A stretch of DNA of 64,000 nt. Source: Ruegeria faecimaris (GTDB taxonomy: Bacteria > Pseudomonadota > Alphaproteobacteria > Rhodobacterales > Rhodobacteraceae). The notes below the pieces were generated by a model. It had not been told where the DNA came from. It was given only the letters and a program-made list of their open reading frames with translations, and did not search any database. This document shows positions 9,390 to 16,932 of the stretch, piece by piece. Within the stretch, counting starts at the first letter, position 1; each line of letters begins with the position of its first letter. The stretch is from NCBI RefSeq assembly GCF_900182615.1, contig NZ_FXTE01000004.1, positions 124,001 through 188,000 of the forward strand. The letters run 5' to 3'. Both the position numbers and the translations under genes were made by a program.

Positions 9390-10538
9390 TCAGGCTCCGG
9401 GCGGGGGCGGCGGCAAGATCGTGAACAACTGCGCCAGTTCCTGTACCTCACCCGCCTTTTTCCAGCCGTCCTGACCGGCGGTCCAGACATGGGTGTCTCG
9501 TGTGATCTCTCCGTCTGTCGCCATGCGGCCCATCTTGGCCTTGGAAAATGGCCCGCTGGTTTGCCCGTCAACGGCGATATGCCAGACATGTTCCACTGGC
9601 GGTGGCGGCGGAGGCGCCGTATGCGCCGCAGGTTGCTGGGCAGCGGGGGCGGAACCGCCCCACGGACCGCTCGGCTGACCCGCTGCCATGTTCGACATCT
9701 GCTGTGCCATGGCCATGCCCATTCCCATGCCAAGGCCAGCGCCCATGCCACCGCCCTGACCGGGATTGTTGGCCGCGGCTGTCATCGCCTCAGCGGCTGA
9801 ATACTGGGTGAATTTACCCAGATCACCAGCCAGCCCCATCGATGTCCGCTTGTCCAGCGCCGCTTCAACTGCGGGTGGCAGTGAGATGTTCTCGATATAA
9901 AATTCAGGCATCTCCAGCCCGTACCCGTCCAAGACCGGGGTCACTTCTGCCGCGATCAACTTGCCCAGATCGGCGGTATTGGCGGCCATGTCCAGAACCG
10001 GAATGCCTGATCCTGCGATGACCCGGCTGAATTCCTGAACGATGATATTGCGCACCTGAAAGCTGATCTCGTCCATCGTGAACTCACCATCGGTGCCGAC
10101 GATTTCGATCATGAATTTTGCTGGGTCTTTGACCCGGGTTGTATAAGTACCGAAAGCGCGAATGCGGGTCGGTCCGAATTCCGGATCGCGCAGCATGATC
10201 GGATTCTTGGTGCCCCATTTCAGGTCATTGAAGCGAGTCGTGTTGACGAAATAAATCTCGGATTTGAACGGAGACTGAAAGCCATGGTCCCAATGCTGCA
10301 GTGTCGTCAGGATCGGCATATTGTTGGTCTCGAGCATATAGAGACCGGGAGTGAAGACATCCGCCAGCTGCCCCTCATGCACGAAAACGGCCGCCTGGCC
10401 TTCGCGCACGGTCAGTTTGGCGCCGTATTTGATCGCATGGCCCTCGCGTTCGAACCGCCAGACCATCGTATCGCGGGTGTCGTCGACCCAGTGGATGACG
10501 TCGATGAACTCGCCGGACAGAAAATCGAAAATACCCAT
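9390..10538 (-). CDS. SPFH-domain protein with C-terminal GYF_2 domain (YdjI/virion-core type)
   Basis: A 382-residue protein. Residues 1-240 form an SPFH/band-7-like domain of the YdjI or 'virion core protein' branch: WVDDTRDTMVWRF, AVFVHEGQLADVFTPGLY, FGTYTTRVKDPAKFM and LPPAVEAALDKRTSM. Residues about 245-280 are a Gly/Met/Ala-rich linker. A Pro-rich stretch follows, and the last 70 residues are a GYF_2 domain (HVWHIAVDGQTSGPFSKAKM...WTAGQDGWKKAGEV), a putative proline-rich-peptide binder. There is no membrane helix, so it probably assembles on membranes from the cytoplasm. AAGGAG stands 8 bases before the ATG. The neighbours TelA, XpaC-like, DUF2927 and zinc-ribbon proteins suggest an envelope-stress scaffold (inference). 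Confidence 0.88.
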   Translation of the reverse strand: MGIFDFLSGEFIDVIHWVDDTRDTMVWRFEREGHAIKYGAKLTVREGQAAVFVHEGQLADVFTPGLYMLETNNMPILTTLQHWDHGFQSPFKSEIYFVNTTRFNDLKWGTKNPIMLRDPEFGPTRIRAFGTYTTRVKDPAKFMIEIVGTDGEFTMDEISFQVRNIIVQEFSRVIAGSGIPVLDMAANTADLGKLIAAEVTPVLDGYGLEMPEFYIENISLPPAVEAALDKRTSMGLAGDLGKFTQYSAAEAMTAAANNPGQGGGMGAGLGMGMGMAMAQQMSNMAAGQPSGPWGGSAPAAQQPAAHTAPPPPPPVEHVWHIAVDGQTSGPFSKAKMGRMATDGEITRDTHVWTAGQDGWKKAGEVQELAQLFTILPPPPPGA

Positions 10539-10560
10539 TTGGGGTCTCCTTATCTTGGGC

Positions 10561-11520
10561 TCACAGCTGCTGGCCCATCAGTTCGCGCGCAATGATCCGC
10601 ACCACGGGACGCGCGTCTTCGACAGCCACGCCAGGCTCAAGACGCGGGTCATAGAGCATTGTCAGTAATTTCTCGTCATGGCTGGTCAGCAGCGCAAATT
10701 CATCGTCATCATTAAAGATGGATGGTCGCGCAGCGTTGCTGTCATTGGAGAGTCCCAGCCCCTGCGCCATTTCTTCATGGATGCAACTGCGCCGCAGCAT
10801 ATCAGGCAATTCAGCACGGATCAGCACCACCGCCCGAACAAACCGGTGCAGGGACCGGTTGGTCGGAGACGCGATGACAAAACAGTCAATATTTGAACGC
10901 GGGTTTGCAACCAGGTCAAGCAATGGCTGATCGATGCCAGGTACAAGCTGTTTCAGGCGGGAGACCACGTATGCACCGTCATCCTTTCCCGCGAAAAAGA
11001 CATGGAAATTTGCCTTGCGGGTAACGACAGACATCGGATGACCGGTCACTTTGGACAGCCGCGCGGTAAAGGTCTCGACCTGTTCGGCATCCTTTGCCCG
11101 CATTTCGGGGGACACAGACGGGGCGAATTCTGTCTGAACACGGATGGGGGCGGACCATCGGCTAAGCTGGCCCTCGGTCGAGTATGTGGTCGCGGTGACG
11201 GCGTGATCTGGATACTCGTTGAAAAAGGCAATCGTCTCGAAATTGCGCTCCAGATCGCTGGCATCATAAGGAGTGTCCGGCCCGCCGCCATCGCTGCGCA
11301 GCATACCACGCGTCAGCAGGTCACGTTCTACCCGCTGATAGAACCGCGCCAGATCCTGACTGGCCGCAGATGGAGGTACATAGGCATTGAGGGCAGGCGC
11401 TGGGGGGGCTACGGGGCGCGGTTGAGGGGCAACCGAAGACGTCAGGGCCTCGTCGCAGTTGGCCAGCGCCAGCAATGCGACCAGACCCAATACGGGCTTC
11501 AGATATCCCTGTGACCGCAC
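10561..11520 (-). CDS. DUF2927 family lipoprotein
   Basis: An exported lipoprotein of about 319 residues. The N-terminus reads YLKPVLGLVALLALANCDEA, a signal peptide with a lipobox ending in the Cys to be lipidated. A Pro/Ala-rich linker follows, then the conserved domain. Near the C-terminus (10741-10782) is SCIHEEMAQGLGLSND, which resembles the HExxHxxG zinc site of metzincin proteases, but the second His is replaced; activity is therefore doubtful. I chose the GTG at 11520 (GGTGGA 6 bases upstream). The same frame stays open further upstream inside telA, but that part lacks a signal peptide logic. It is 22 bp before the SPFH gene, so the two are likely co-transcribed. Function unknown. Confidence 0.78.
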   Translation of the reverse strand: MRSQGYLKPVLGLVALLALANCDEALTSSVAPQPRPVAPPAPALNAYVPPSAASQDLARFYQRVERDLLTRGMLRSDGGGPDTPYDASDLERNFETIAFFNEYPDHAVTATTYSTEGQLSRWSAPIRVQTEFAPSVSPEMRAKDAEQVETFTARLSKVTGHPMSVVTRKANFHVFFAGKDDGAYVVSRLKQLVPGIDQPLLDLVANPRSNIDCFVIASPTNRSLHRFVRAVVLIRAELPDMLRRSCIHEEMAQGLGLSNDSNAARPSIFNDDDEFALLTSHDEKLLTMLYDPRLEPGVAVEDARPVVRIIARELMGQQL

Positions 11521-11533
11521 CTTCAATCCACCA

Positions 11534-12724
11534 TCAGCCCGGAACAGCTGTTCCGGCGTTGTCACCGATACCGTCCTTGCGCGCTTTGGCTGCGGCCAAA
11601 GTGTCGCGCAGTTCGGTTTCCATCTTCTGCAGCTCTTGCTCGGCAGCGGCGCGTTTGGCCTTGCCTTCATCCGCAATCTCCAGGCTTTCATTGATGGTTC
11701 CGATCAGATCGGCATTGGCCTGTTTTACGGCCTCGATATCAAAGACACCGCGCTCCATTTCCTGACGGATCACCTTGTTCGACTCGCGCAGGTTGGCGGC
11801 ATTCGCGGTCAGAAGGTCGTTGGTTAGGTCATTCGCATCGCGCACGGCGGCGGCGGCCTCGGCGCTGCGCTGAATGGTGACGGCTTGTGCCAGCTGGGTT
11901 TCCCAGAGAGGCACGGTGTTCACCAGGGTCGAGTTGATCTTGGTCACCAGAGATTTGTCATTTTCCTGAACCAGACGGATCGAGGGCAGCGACTGCATGG
12001 TGACCTGTCGCGTCAGCTTCAGATCATGCACCCGGCGTTCCAGATCATCGCGCGCAGCACGCAAATCGCGCAGCTCCTGCGCTTTCATCACCTGATCCTC
12101 TTCGGGCGCGGCCTGAACCTCGGCCTCTTTCTGAGGAATGTCCTGACTGTCCAGTTCGTTCAGCTTCTCTTCGCCGGCCGCGATGTAAAGCGCCAGCTCA
12201 TCATAAAAGCCCAGCGTCTTTTCATACAGGATGTCCAGGGACTTGATGTCCTTCAACAGCGTATGTTCATGCGAAAGCAAGTCATCCGTGATCCGGTCGA
12301 TCTGGCCTTGAACCTGTTCGTATTGGGCGGTGAACTTGGCGAACGGGGCGGCCTTGCCCAACAGTTTTTCCCACCAGCTACGCTCGCGCCGCACGTCGAG
12401 TTCGCTGACCGAGAATCCACGGATCGTGGTCACGATATGACGCAGGCTGTCACCTGCCGGACCGACATCCTTGTTGCGTACATCCGCCAGCATCGCCTGG
12501 CTGATTTCCTGCAACTCGGCCTGCGCACCCGAGCCGAAGGACACGATGGAATTCGTGTTCCCCATGTCGATCTCGCCCATGCGTTTACGAATTTCAGCAC
12601 CTACAGGCTCGTCGGCCTCTTTAAGAAGGACAATTTCCGCCGTGGGGTCAGGCAGGGCGACGGCGGTCACTTCCTGTACCAGCGTTTCGGCTTCGACTGC
12701 CTTGTTCTTTACTTCCTCGGACAT
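11534..12724 (-). CDS. Toxic anion resistance protein TelA family
   Basis: A 396-residue, largely alpha-helical cytoplasmic protein of the TelA/YaaN family, linked to tellurite resistance and to cell-envelope stress in other bacteria. Family blocks are the GEIDMGNTNSIVSFGSG start, WWEKLLGK followed by FAKFTAQYEQVQGQIDRI (about 130-155), SHEHTLLKDIKSLDILY, and LWETQLAQAVTIQRSAEAA with TNDLLTANAANL near 305-335. Long coiled-coil regions occupy the middle and end. The ATG at 12724 has AGAGAGG upstream and begins MSEEVKNKAVE; the longer frame upstream has no such signal. The XpaC-like gene lies 31 bp upstream, the same pairing as xpaC-yaaN in Bacillus. Confidence 0.92.
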   Translation of the reverse strand: MSEEVKNKAVEAETLVQEVTAVALPDPTAEIVLLKEADEPVGAEIRKRMGEIDMGNTNSIVSFGSGAQAELQEISQAMLADVRNKDVGPAGDSLRHIVTTIRGFSVSELDVRRERSWWEKLLGKAAPFAKFTAQYEQVQGQIDRITDDLLSHEHTLLKDIKSLDILYEKTLGFYDELALYIAAGEEKLNELDSQDIPQKEAEVQAAPEEDQVMKAQELRDLRAARDDLERRVHDLKLTRQVTMQSLPSIRLVQENDKSLVTKINSTLVNTVPLWETQLAQAVTIQRSAEAAAAVRDANDLTNDLLTANAANLRESNKVIRQEMERGVFDIEAVKQANADLIGTINESLEIADEGKAKRAAAEQELQKMETELRDTLAAAKARKDGIGDNAGTAVPG

Positions 12725-12755
12725 GGGGTAATCCTCTCTGTATACTTCGGGCCGG

Positions 12756-13670
12756 TCAGTCCAACCGAACGCCTTCGCGCTGCAACCGTTCGCGCAGCAC
12801 GTCAATTTCAACCGTCAGATCGCTGCGGTCATCCAATAGCATCTTACGGGTCCTGGCAGAGAAATTCTGTTCCAGGTCATCCAGAAGAGACGAGTAATTC
12901 TGCAGCGACTGTGCATCACGTGTTCTGGCATAAACATCCGAGAACTTTACCGTCGCGTCACGGGCACCCTGCAGATAGACGGTCAGGTATTTTCTTGCTC
13001 CGGCCAGATCGCGCGGGTCTTCTTCGACGGTGCGAAACAAATCGCGGGCAGTTTCCTGAAATCGCTCGACCCGCGCTTCGATCCGGCGGTCCCCAGCACG
13101 TTTGATGGCGTCGGTCATTTCGGTCAGATGCACCTCAGCGTCTTCGACTACCCGTGCGACACGGTCCTGCTGAAAGGTATCGATGCCTTCCATGCCTTTG
13201 TCTGACACAGGGTCCAGGCCGAAGGAAACGGAATGCAACACAGCAGCGGCGGTGCCGAATAAAACTGGGGCGATGAGGCTGGCGTCAGACACGGTTGCCG
13301 CATCGAGAAACTCGGATCGGTATGAGGCCAACCCGGCGCCAAGGCCGGTCAGAACGCTGGAAAATATCTTGCGGGGAATTGCCGGGCGCCGTGCGGTGCG
13401 CCGCGCGTTATAGGCCGCTTCGGCCCGCAACCCTTCGCGCAGCAGAAAGGCCGCCCCGGTCAGCAAACCAGCGGCAACAAGTCCAATGGTCATCCCGATT
13501 GCACCGTCGTTCAGCGACAGAAACACCAATGGAACAGCCGGGATAAACAGGATATTGGCCCGCGCGCCAGCCGGTTCGACGCGCGCGCCATCAAACTGAC
13601 CGCGCGCCGGTTGATCTGTCGACGAATCTGAGTCGTGTGGGCTGTATTTGCCGCCAAAGCGTTTGGCCAT
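12756..13670 (-). CDS. XpaC-like protein (5-bromo-4-chloroindolyl phosphate hydrolysis family)
   Basis: A 304-residue protein of the family named after Bacillus XpaC. Residues 40-75 hold two adjacent membrane segments (ILFIPAVPLVFLSL and GMTIGLVAAGLLTGAAFLL). A third hydrophobic stretch lies near 107-145, and the rest is a helical cytoplasmic domain rich in charged residues (RVARVVEDAEVHLTEM, ARKYLTVYLQGARDATVKF). The C-terminal helical part is the conserved region. The phosphatase name comes from one old phenotype; no phosphatase motif is visible. It is always of interest next to telA, as here (31 bp). The 29-residue peptide gene ends 4 bp before its start. Confidence 0.82.
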   Translation of the reverse strand: MAKRFGGKYSPHDSDSSTDQPARGQFDGARVEPAGARANILFIPAVPLVFLSLNDGAIGMTIGLVAAGLLTGAAFLLREGLRAEAAYNARRTARRPAIPRKIFSSVLTGLGAGLASYRSEFLDAATVSDASLIAPVLFGTAAAVLHSVSFGLDPVSDKGMEGIDTFQQDRVARVVEDAEVHLTEMTDAIKRAGDRRIEARVERFQETARDLFRTVEEDPRDLAGARKYLTVYLQGARDATVKFSDVYARTRDAQSLQNYSSLLDDLEQNFSARTRKMLLDDRSDLTVEIDVLRERLQREGVRLD

Positions 13671-13674
13671 GTGC

Positions 13675-13764
13675 TTACAGCCCTCCCAGTAACCCGGTGC
13701 AGACGCCGAACAACAGAACCAATAAGGCCACGTAGGCCAGTTTTTGTACTCCGGACCCGGACAT
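13675..13764 (-). CDS. Small membrane peptide, 29 residues, first gene of the telA cluster
   Basis: Short reading frame coding MSGSGVQKLAYVALLVLLFG followed by VCTGLLGGL. It is a single hydrophobic helix with almost no soluble part, so a one-pass membrane peptide. Support for translation: an AGGGAG ribosome site 6 bases before the ATG, a stop only 4 bp before the XpaC-like start, and the same strand as the whole block. It is below the usual length cut-off of gene callers. I do not recognise a family. It may be a subunit or regulator of the XpaC/TelA membrane complex, which is inference from position alone. Confidence 0.6.
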   Translation of the reverse strand: MSGSGVQKLAYVALLVLLFGVCTGLLGGL

Positions 13765-13844
13765 GATGCTCCCTGAGTTTCTCTTTGCGGAAAACTTAGG
13801 GGATGCGCGGCCCCGGCGCTAGGGGGAAGGTTACCTAACCCTTA

Positions 13845-14654
13845 TCATTTGCGAGATTTCTTGCCGATCGGAGGCCGTTTGCGCTGTGGTCGTGCAGGGC
13901 GTTTGGCCGGAGCCTCTGGCTCAGCCTCAAGACCAAGCTGATCACGCATGACCCGGCGGCGAATTTCCTCGACCTCTCCGGGTTTCAGTTTGCCCAACTG
14001 AAATGGGCCGTACGAGACGCGCAGCAACCGGTTCACGGCAAAGCCGATATCCTCGACCGCGCGGCGGATTTCGCGGTTTTTACCTTCGCGCAGGCCAATG
14101 GTCAGCCAGGCGTTTGCGCCCTGTTGCCGATCGAGTGTTACATCCATCGGTTGGAACCGTTCACCCTCGATCACCAGCCCCTTTCGGAGCGGCGCGAAAT
14201 CCTCGTCTTTTGGACGCCCGTTTACACGGACGCGGTATCTGCGCAGCCATCCGGTGGCAGGAAGTTCCAGCTTGCGCTTGATGCCGCCATCATTTGTCAG
14301 CAACAGCAACCCTTCCGAGTTCAGGTCAAGCCGCCCGACGCTCATGACGCGGGGCATGTCCTCGGGCAACTTGTCGAAGATCGTCGCGCGGCCTTTTTCG
14401 TCCTTCGTCGTCGTAACCAGACCGGGTGGCTTGTGGTACAGCCAAAGACGTGACGGTTCCGGCTCGGACACAGGCTTGCCGTCGACGGTGATCTTGTCTT
14501 TGGCGGTAACGTTCAGCGCGGGGCTGTCGATGGTCTTGCCGTTCACAACCACACGACCTGCTTCGATCATGCGTTCCGCTTCCCGGCGCGAGGCGACGCC
14601 AGCGCGGGCAAGGACTTTGGCGATCCGGTCGCCTGGAGGAGGGGTATTAGTCAT
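13845..14654 (-). CDS. rRNA pseudouridine synthase, RluB/RsuA family
   Basis: Isomerises a uridine of 23S (RluB/E/F-like) or 16S (RsuA) rRNA, 269 residues. An N-terminal S4 RNA-binding domain (RIAKVLARAGVASRREAERM) is followed by the catalytic domain, with the active-site Asp in VGRLDLNSEGLLLLTNDG and the conserved GLREGKNREIRR near 200. The C-terminus is a basic tail (RPARPQRKRPPIGKKSRK). I start at the ATG at 14654 (MTNTPPPGDRIAK). The longer upstream frame overlaps the divergent tadA gene and has no family similarity. The basic tail and length favour RluB over RsuA, but this is not settled by sequence alone. Confidence 0.9.
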   Translation of the reverse strand: MTNTPPPGDRIAKVLARAGVASRREAERMIEAGRVVVNGKTIDSPALNVTAKDKITVDGKPVSEPEPSRLWLYHKPPGLVTTTKDEKGRATIFDKLPEDMPRVMSVGRLDLNSEGLLLLTNDGGIKRKLELPATGWLRRYRVRVNGRPKDEDFAPLRKGLVIEGERFQPMDVTLDRQQGANAWLTIGLREGKNREIRRAVEDIGFAVNRLLRVSYGPFQLGKLKPGEVEEIRRRVMRDQLGLEAEPEAPAKRPARPQRKRPPIGKKSRK

Positions 14655-14715
14655 TTGCAGCCCATAGCGCATCCCGCCGCCTTGCGAAAGGCAGGTTTCT
14701 GATGCAGTCAGAGGC

Positions 14716-15171
14716 ATGGAGTTCAAATCGTACATGGATATCGCGCTTGAGCAGGCGCGCGAAGCCGGTGAACGCGGCGAAGTTCCGGTAGGGGCTGCTA
14801 TCGTGCTGGGCGACCGGGTTGTCGCCGTGGCAGGCAATCAGACACGCGAGTTGAACGACCCAACCGCACATGCCGAGATACTGGCCCTGCGCGCCGCCTG
14901 TGTTGCGACCGGATCGGAACGCCTGATTGACCACGACATCTATGTCACACTGGAACCCTGCGCGATGTGCGCCGCGGCTTTGGCCGCCGCTCGTGTTCGG
15001 CGGATCTATTACGGGGCCTCTGATCCCAAATCGGGTGGGGTAGCTCACGGGGCGCGGGTGTTTTCCCATCCACAGTCGCACCATAAACCCGAAGTGTTTG
15101 ACGGTATTGCCGCCAAGGATTGCGAAGCCCTGCTGCGCGAATTCTTCACCAAAAAGAGGGACAGTAAATAA
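14716..15171 (+). CDS. tadA: tRNA(adenine34) deaminase TadA
   Basis: Deaminates A34 to inosine in the anticodon of tRNA-Arg(ACG). It has 151 residues. The cytidine/deoxycytidylate deaminase zinc site is complete: HAEIL (His52, catalytic Glu54) and PCAMC (Cys82, Cys85). GEVPVGAAIV upstream is the usual substrate-pocket strand, and GGVAHGARVF with HHKPEVFDG near the C-terminus is typical of TadA rather than of cytosine deaminases. It is divergent from the pseudouridine synthase gene with 61 bp between them. Confidence 0.95.
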   Translation: MEFKSYMDIALEQAREAGERGEVPVGAAIVLGDRVVAVAGNQTRELNDPTAHAEILALRAACVATGSERLIDHDIYVTLEPCAMCAAALAAARVRRIYYGASDPKSGGVAHGARVFSHPQSHHKPEVFDGIAAKDCEALLREFFTKKRDSK

Positions 15172-15196
15172 TCTGGGTTGGGACCGGCCTGCGGTG

Positions 15197-16177
15197 CTAG
15201 GGTTTGGCCCAGTCCACGCGATAGACCGTCTGTGGCCCACCGAACCCCTTTAGTTGAGCGGAAATCGGAGCGCTGAACTGTAGCCCGGCGGTCGCGCCCA
15301 GCAGCAATCGGGTAACGTCGGTGACAAGAATTTCATTCGCGCCACAAAGGCCAGTCACCCGTGCGGCCTTATTGACCACCGATCCAAAGAAATCCTCGTC
15401 CCGCTGAATGACATCGCCGGTATGAATGCCAACCCGAAGACCCAAGGGTATATCCGACTGTAGGGCCGCATTTTCCCTTTGGAATTCGGTCGCCGCTTGG
15501 ATCGCGTCGTGGACAGAGGAGAAGATCGACATCGTGCCATCCCCAAGTGATTTGACCAGTCGGCCGCCATGGGTGTGAATCAGATTTTCAGCCAGATCGA
15601 AATGGCTGGATATGAGCGCGGTCCATTTGTGATCTCCGACCTTACGCGTAATTTCAGAAGAACCCGCGATATCAGTAAACATGACCGATGCCGCGCCCTC
15701 TTGTTGATCCTGAATGAATTCCTGCCGAGCTGCCGCGATCAATGCGTTCAGCGCTTCATGCTCGATCCCGATTTTCTCCATGTTCGAAGTCGGGTTGGAG
15801 ACATGCATCTGGATCATCTTCCAGACACCGTTTTCCAGATGCAATACAAAGGTGAACCTATGGAGTGTGGCTTTGCCGTTTGATGTGAATGCAAGTGTTG
15901 CTTCGCAATGGGCCCATCCTATGTCTCCGCATTCAAACGCCTCGAGCGAATGTTCGTCCCAGCTGAAATCCGGAATTTCGCGGGTGTGGTCGGCAAAGCC
16001 CTGGCGGAACACCTGTCCGGACCAGCTTTCGCCATCTGCCGACCCCTGATACCGCAGATGTTCAGATGACGAGAGCAGGTTCATCAGCGCGGCGCGATCC
16101 TTGAGGCGAACCGCATCATTCCAGCGCCGTATGACAGCGACCAGTTCTGGAGAGGGTGTTACCGCGTTACTCATCAA
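15197..16177 (-). CDS. SnoaL-like domain fused to class III adenylate/guanylate cyclase
   Basis: A 326-residue soluble protein. Residues 1-130 look like an NTF2/SnoaL-like fold (VIRRWNDAVRLKDRAALMNL, WKMIQMHVSNP), a pocket that often binds a small ligand. A short helical linker leads to a cyclase homology domain from about residue 160: FTDIAGSS supplies the first metal Asp (169), VKSLGDGTM the second (213), GIHTGDV follows, and NKAARV carries the transition-state Asn and Arg. All catalytic residues appear present, so an active cAMP-forming homodimer is likely. The ligand of the N-terminal domain is unknown. The UPF0173 hydrolase gene lies 4 bp upstream (16182), so the two are probably co-transcribed. 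Confidence 0.85.
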   Translation of the reverse strand: MMSNAVTPSPELVAVIRRWNDAVRLKDRAALMNLLSSSEHLRYQGSADGESWSGQVFRQGFADHTREIPDFSWDEHSLEAFECGDIGWAHCEATLAFTSNGKATLHRFTFVLHLENGVWKMIQMHVSNPTSNMEKIGIEHEALNALIAAARQEFIQDQQEGAASVMFTDIAGSSEITRKVGDHKWTALISSHFDLAENLIHTHGGRLVKSLGDGTMSIFSSVHDAIQAATEFQRENAALQSDIPLGLRVGIHTGDVIQRDEDFFGSVVNKAARVTGLCGANEILVTDVTRLLLGATAGLQFSAPISAQLKGFGGPQTVYRVDWAKP

Positions 16178-16181
16178 GCGG

Positions 16182-16874
16182 CTACAGCTTGATGGCTTGC
16201 ATCAGCTGCGGTTCGATCACCTCGACACCCGGCAAACCGTCCGCCAGCACCTGCGCGGATTGCTCCAGAATCGGGAAGGTCTTGTAATGGCAGGGAATCA
16301 CGGTTTTGAAATTGAAATAGCGCTTTGCAGCATAGGCGGCGCCTTTCATGTCCATGGTAAAGTGGCCCCCTGCGGACAGGATACCTATATCGGGTTTATA
16401 GTAATCCCCCATCCAGTCCATATCGGCCATGATATCGGTGTCGCCCGAAACATAGAGCATGTGCCCCTCGGATGAGATCATGAAACCGACCTCGCTGCCG
16501 CCGGTGCGCAGCCCGTCTGGGGTCGAAAATGTCGAGCTGTGCGAGGCGGGTACCATCGAGACCATAACACCGTTCAGGTTGACCGTGCCGCCTTTGTTGA
16601 AGCCGACTGTTTCCAGACCCTCGGCTTCGCTCCAGTACCCCATTAGGTCATACTGACCGACCACGGGGACGTTCAGATGTTTGGCCAATGAGACAACGTC
16701 AACAACATGATCGAAATGCGTGTGTGTCAGCAGGATATGTGTCGCGCCTTCCAAAGCAGCGTCATGCTGATCTTCAGGCAAAACGGGGTTGCCGGTCAGC
16801 CAAGGGTCGATCAGCAGAACCTGTCCTGCTGTTTCAATGCGAAAGCTGCCATGCCCAAGCCAGATGATATTCAT
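16182..16874 (-). CDS. UPF0173 metal-dependent hydrolase (metallo-beta-lactamase fold)
   Basis: A 230-residue MBL-fold hydrolase of the UPF0173/YtkL-like group. The metal site HTHFDH (His51, His53, Asp55, His56) is intact. YVSGDTDI gives the bridging Asp and IPCHYKTFPILEQS the last His. The N-terminus NIIWLGHGSFRIE is the family signature. The ATG at 16874 is preceded by GGGAG; the longer frame upstream is not family-like. The substrate is unknown: members have been linked to ribonuclease, phosphodiesterase or lactonase activities without general assignment. It shares a likely transcript with the cyclase gene 4 bp downstream. Confidence 0.9.
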   Translation of the reverse strand: MNIIWLGHGSFRIETAGQVLLIDPWLTGNPVLPEDQHDAALEGATHILLTHTHFDHVVDVVSLAKHLNVPVVGQYDLMGYWSEAEGLETVGFNKGGTVNLNGVMVSMVPASHSSTFSTPDGLRTGGSEVGFMISSEGHMLYVSGDTDIMADMDWMGDYYKPDIGILSAGGHFTMDMKGAAYAAKRYFNFKTVIPCHYKTFPILEQSAQVLADGLPGVEVIEPQLMQAIKL

Positions 16875-16932
16875 GAAAAGCACTCCCAAATGAACTGTTG
16901 GCAGCAGACTAGCATCGGGTATGTAAAATTTC

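Noticed and set aside
14655-14837. N-terminal extension of the pseudouridine synthase
   Set aside because: The extension overlaps divergent tadA and has a low-complexity Ser/Thr/Ala composition; the S4 domain begins just after the ATG at 14654.
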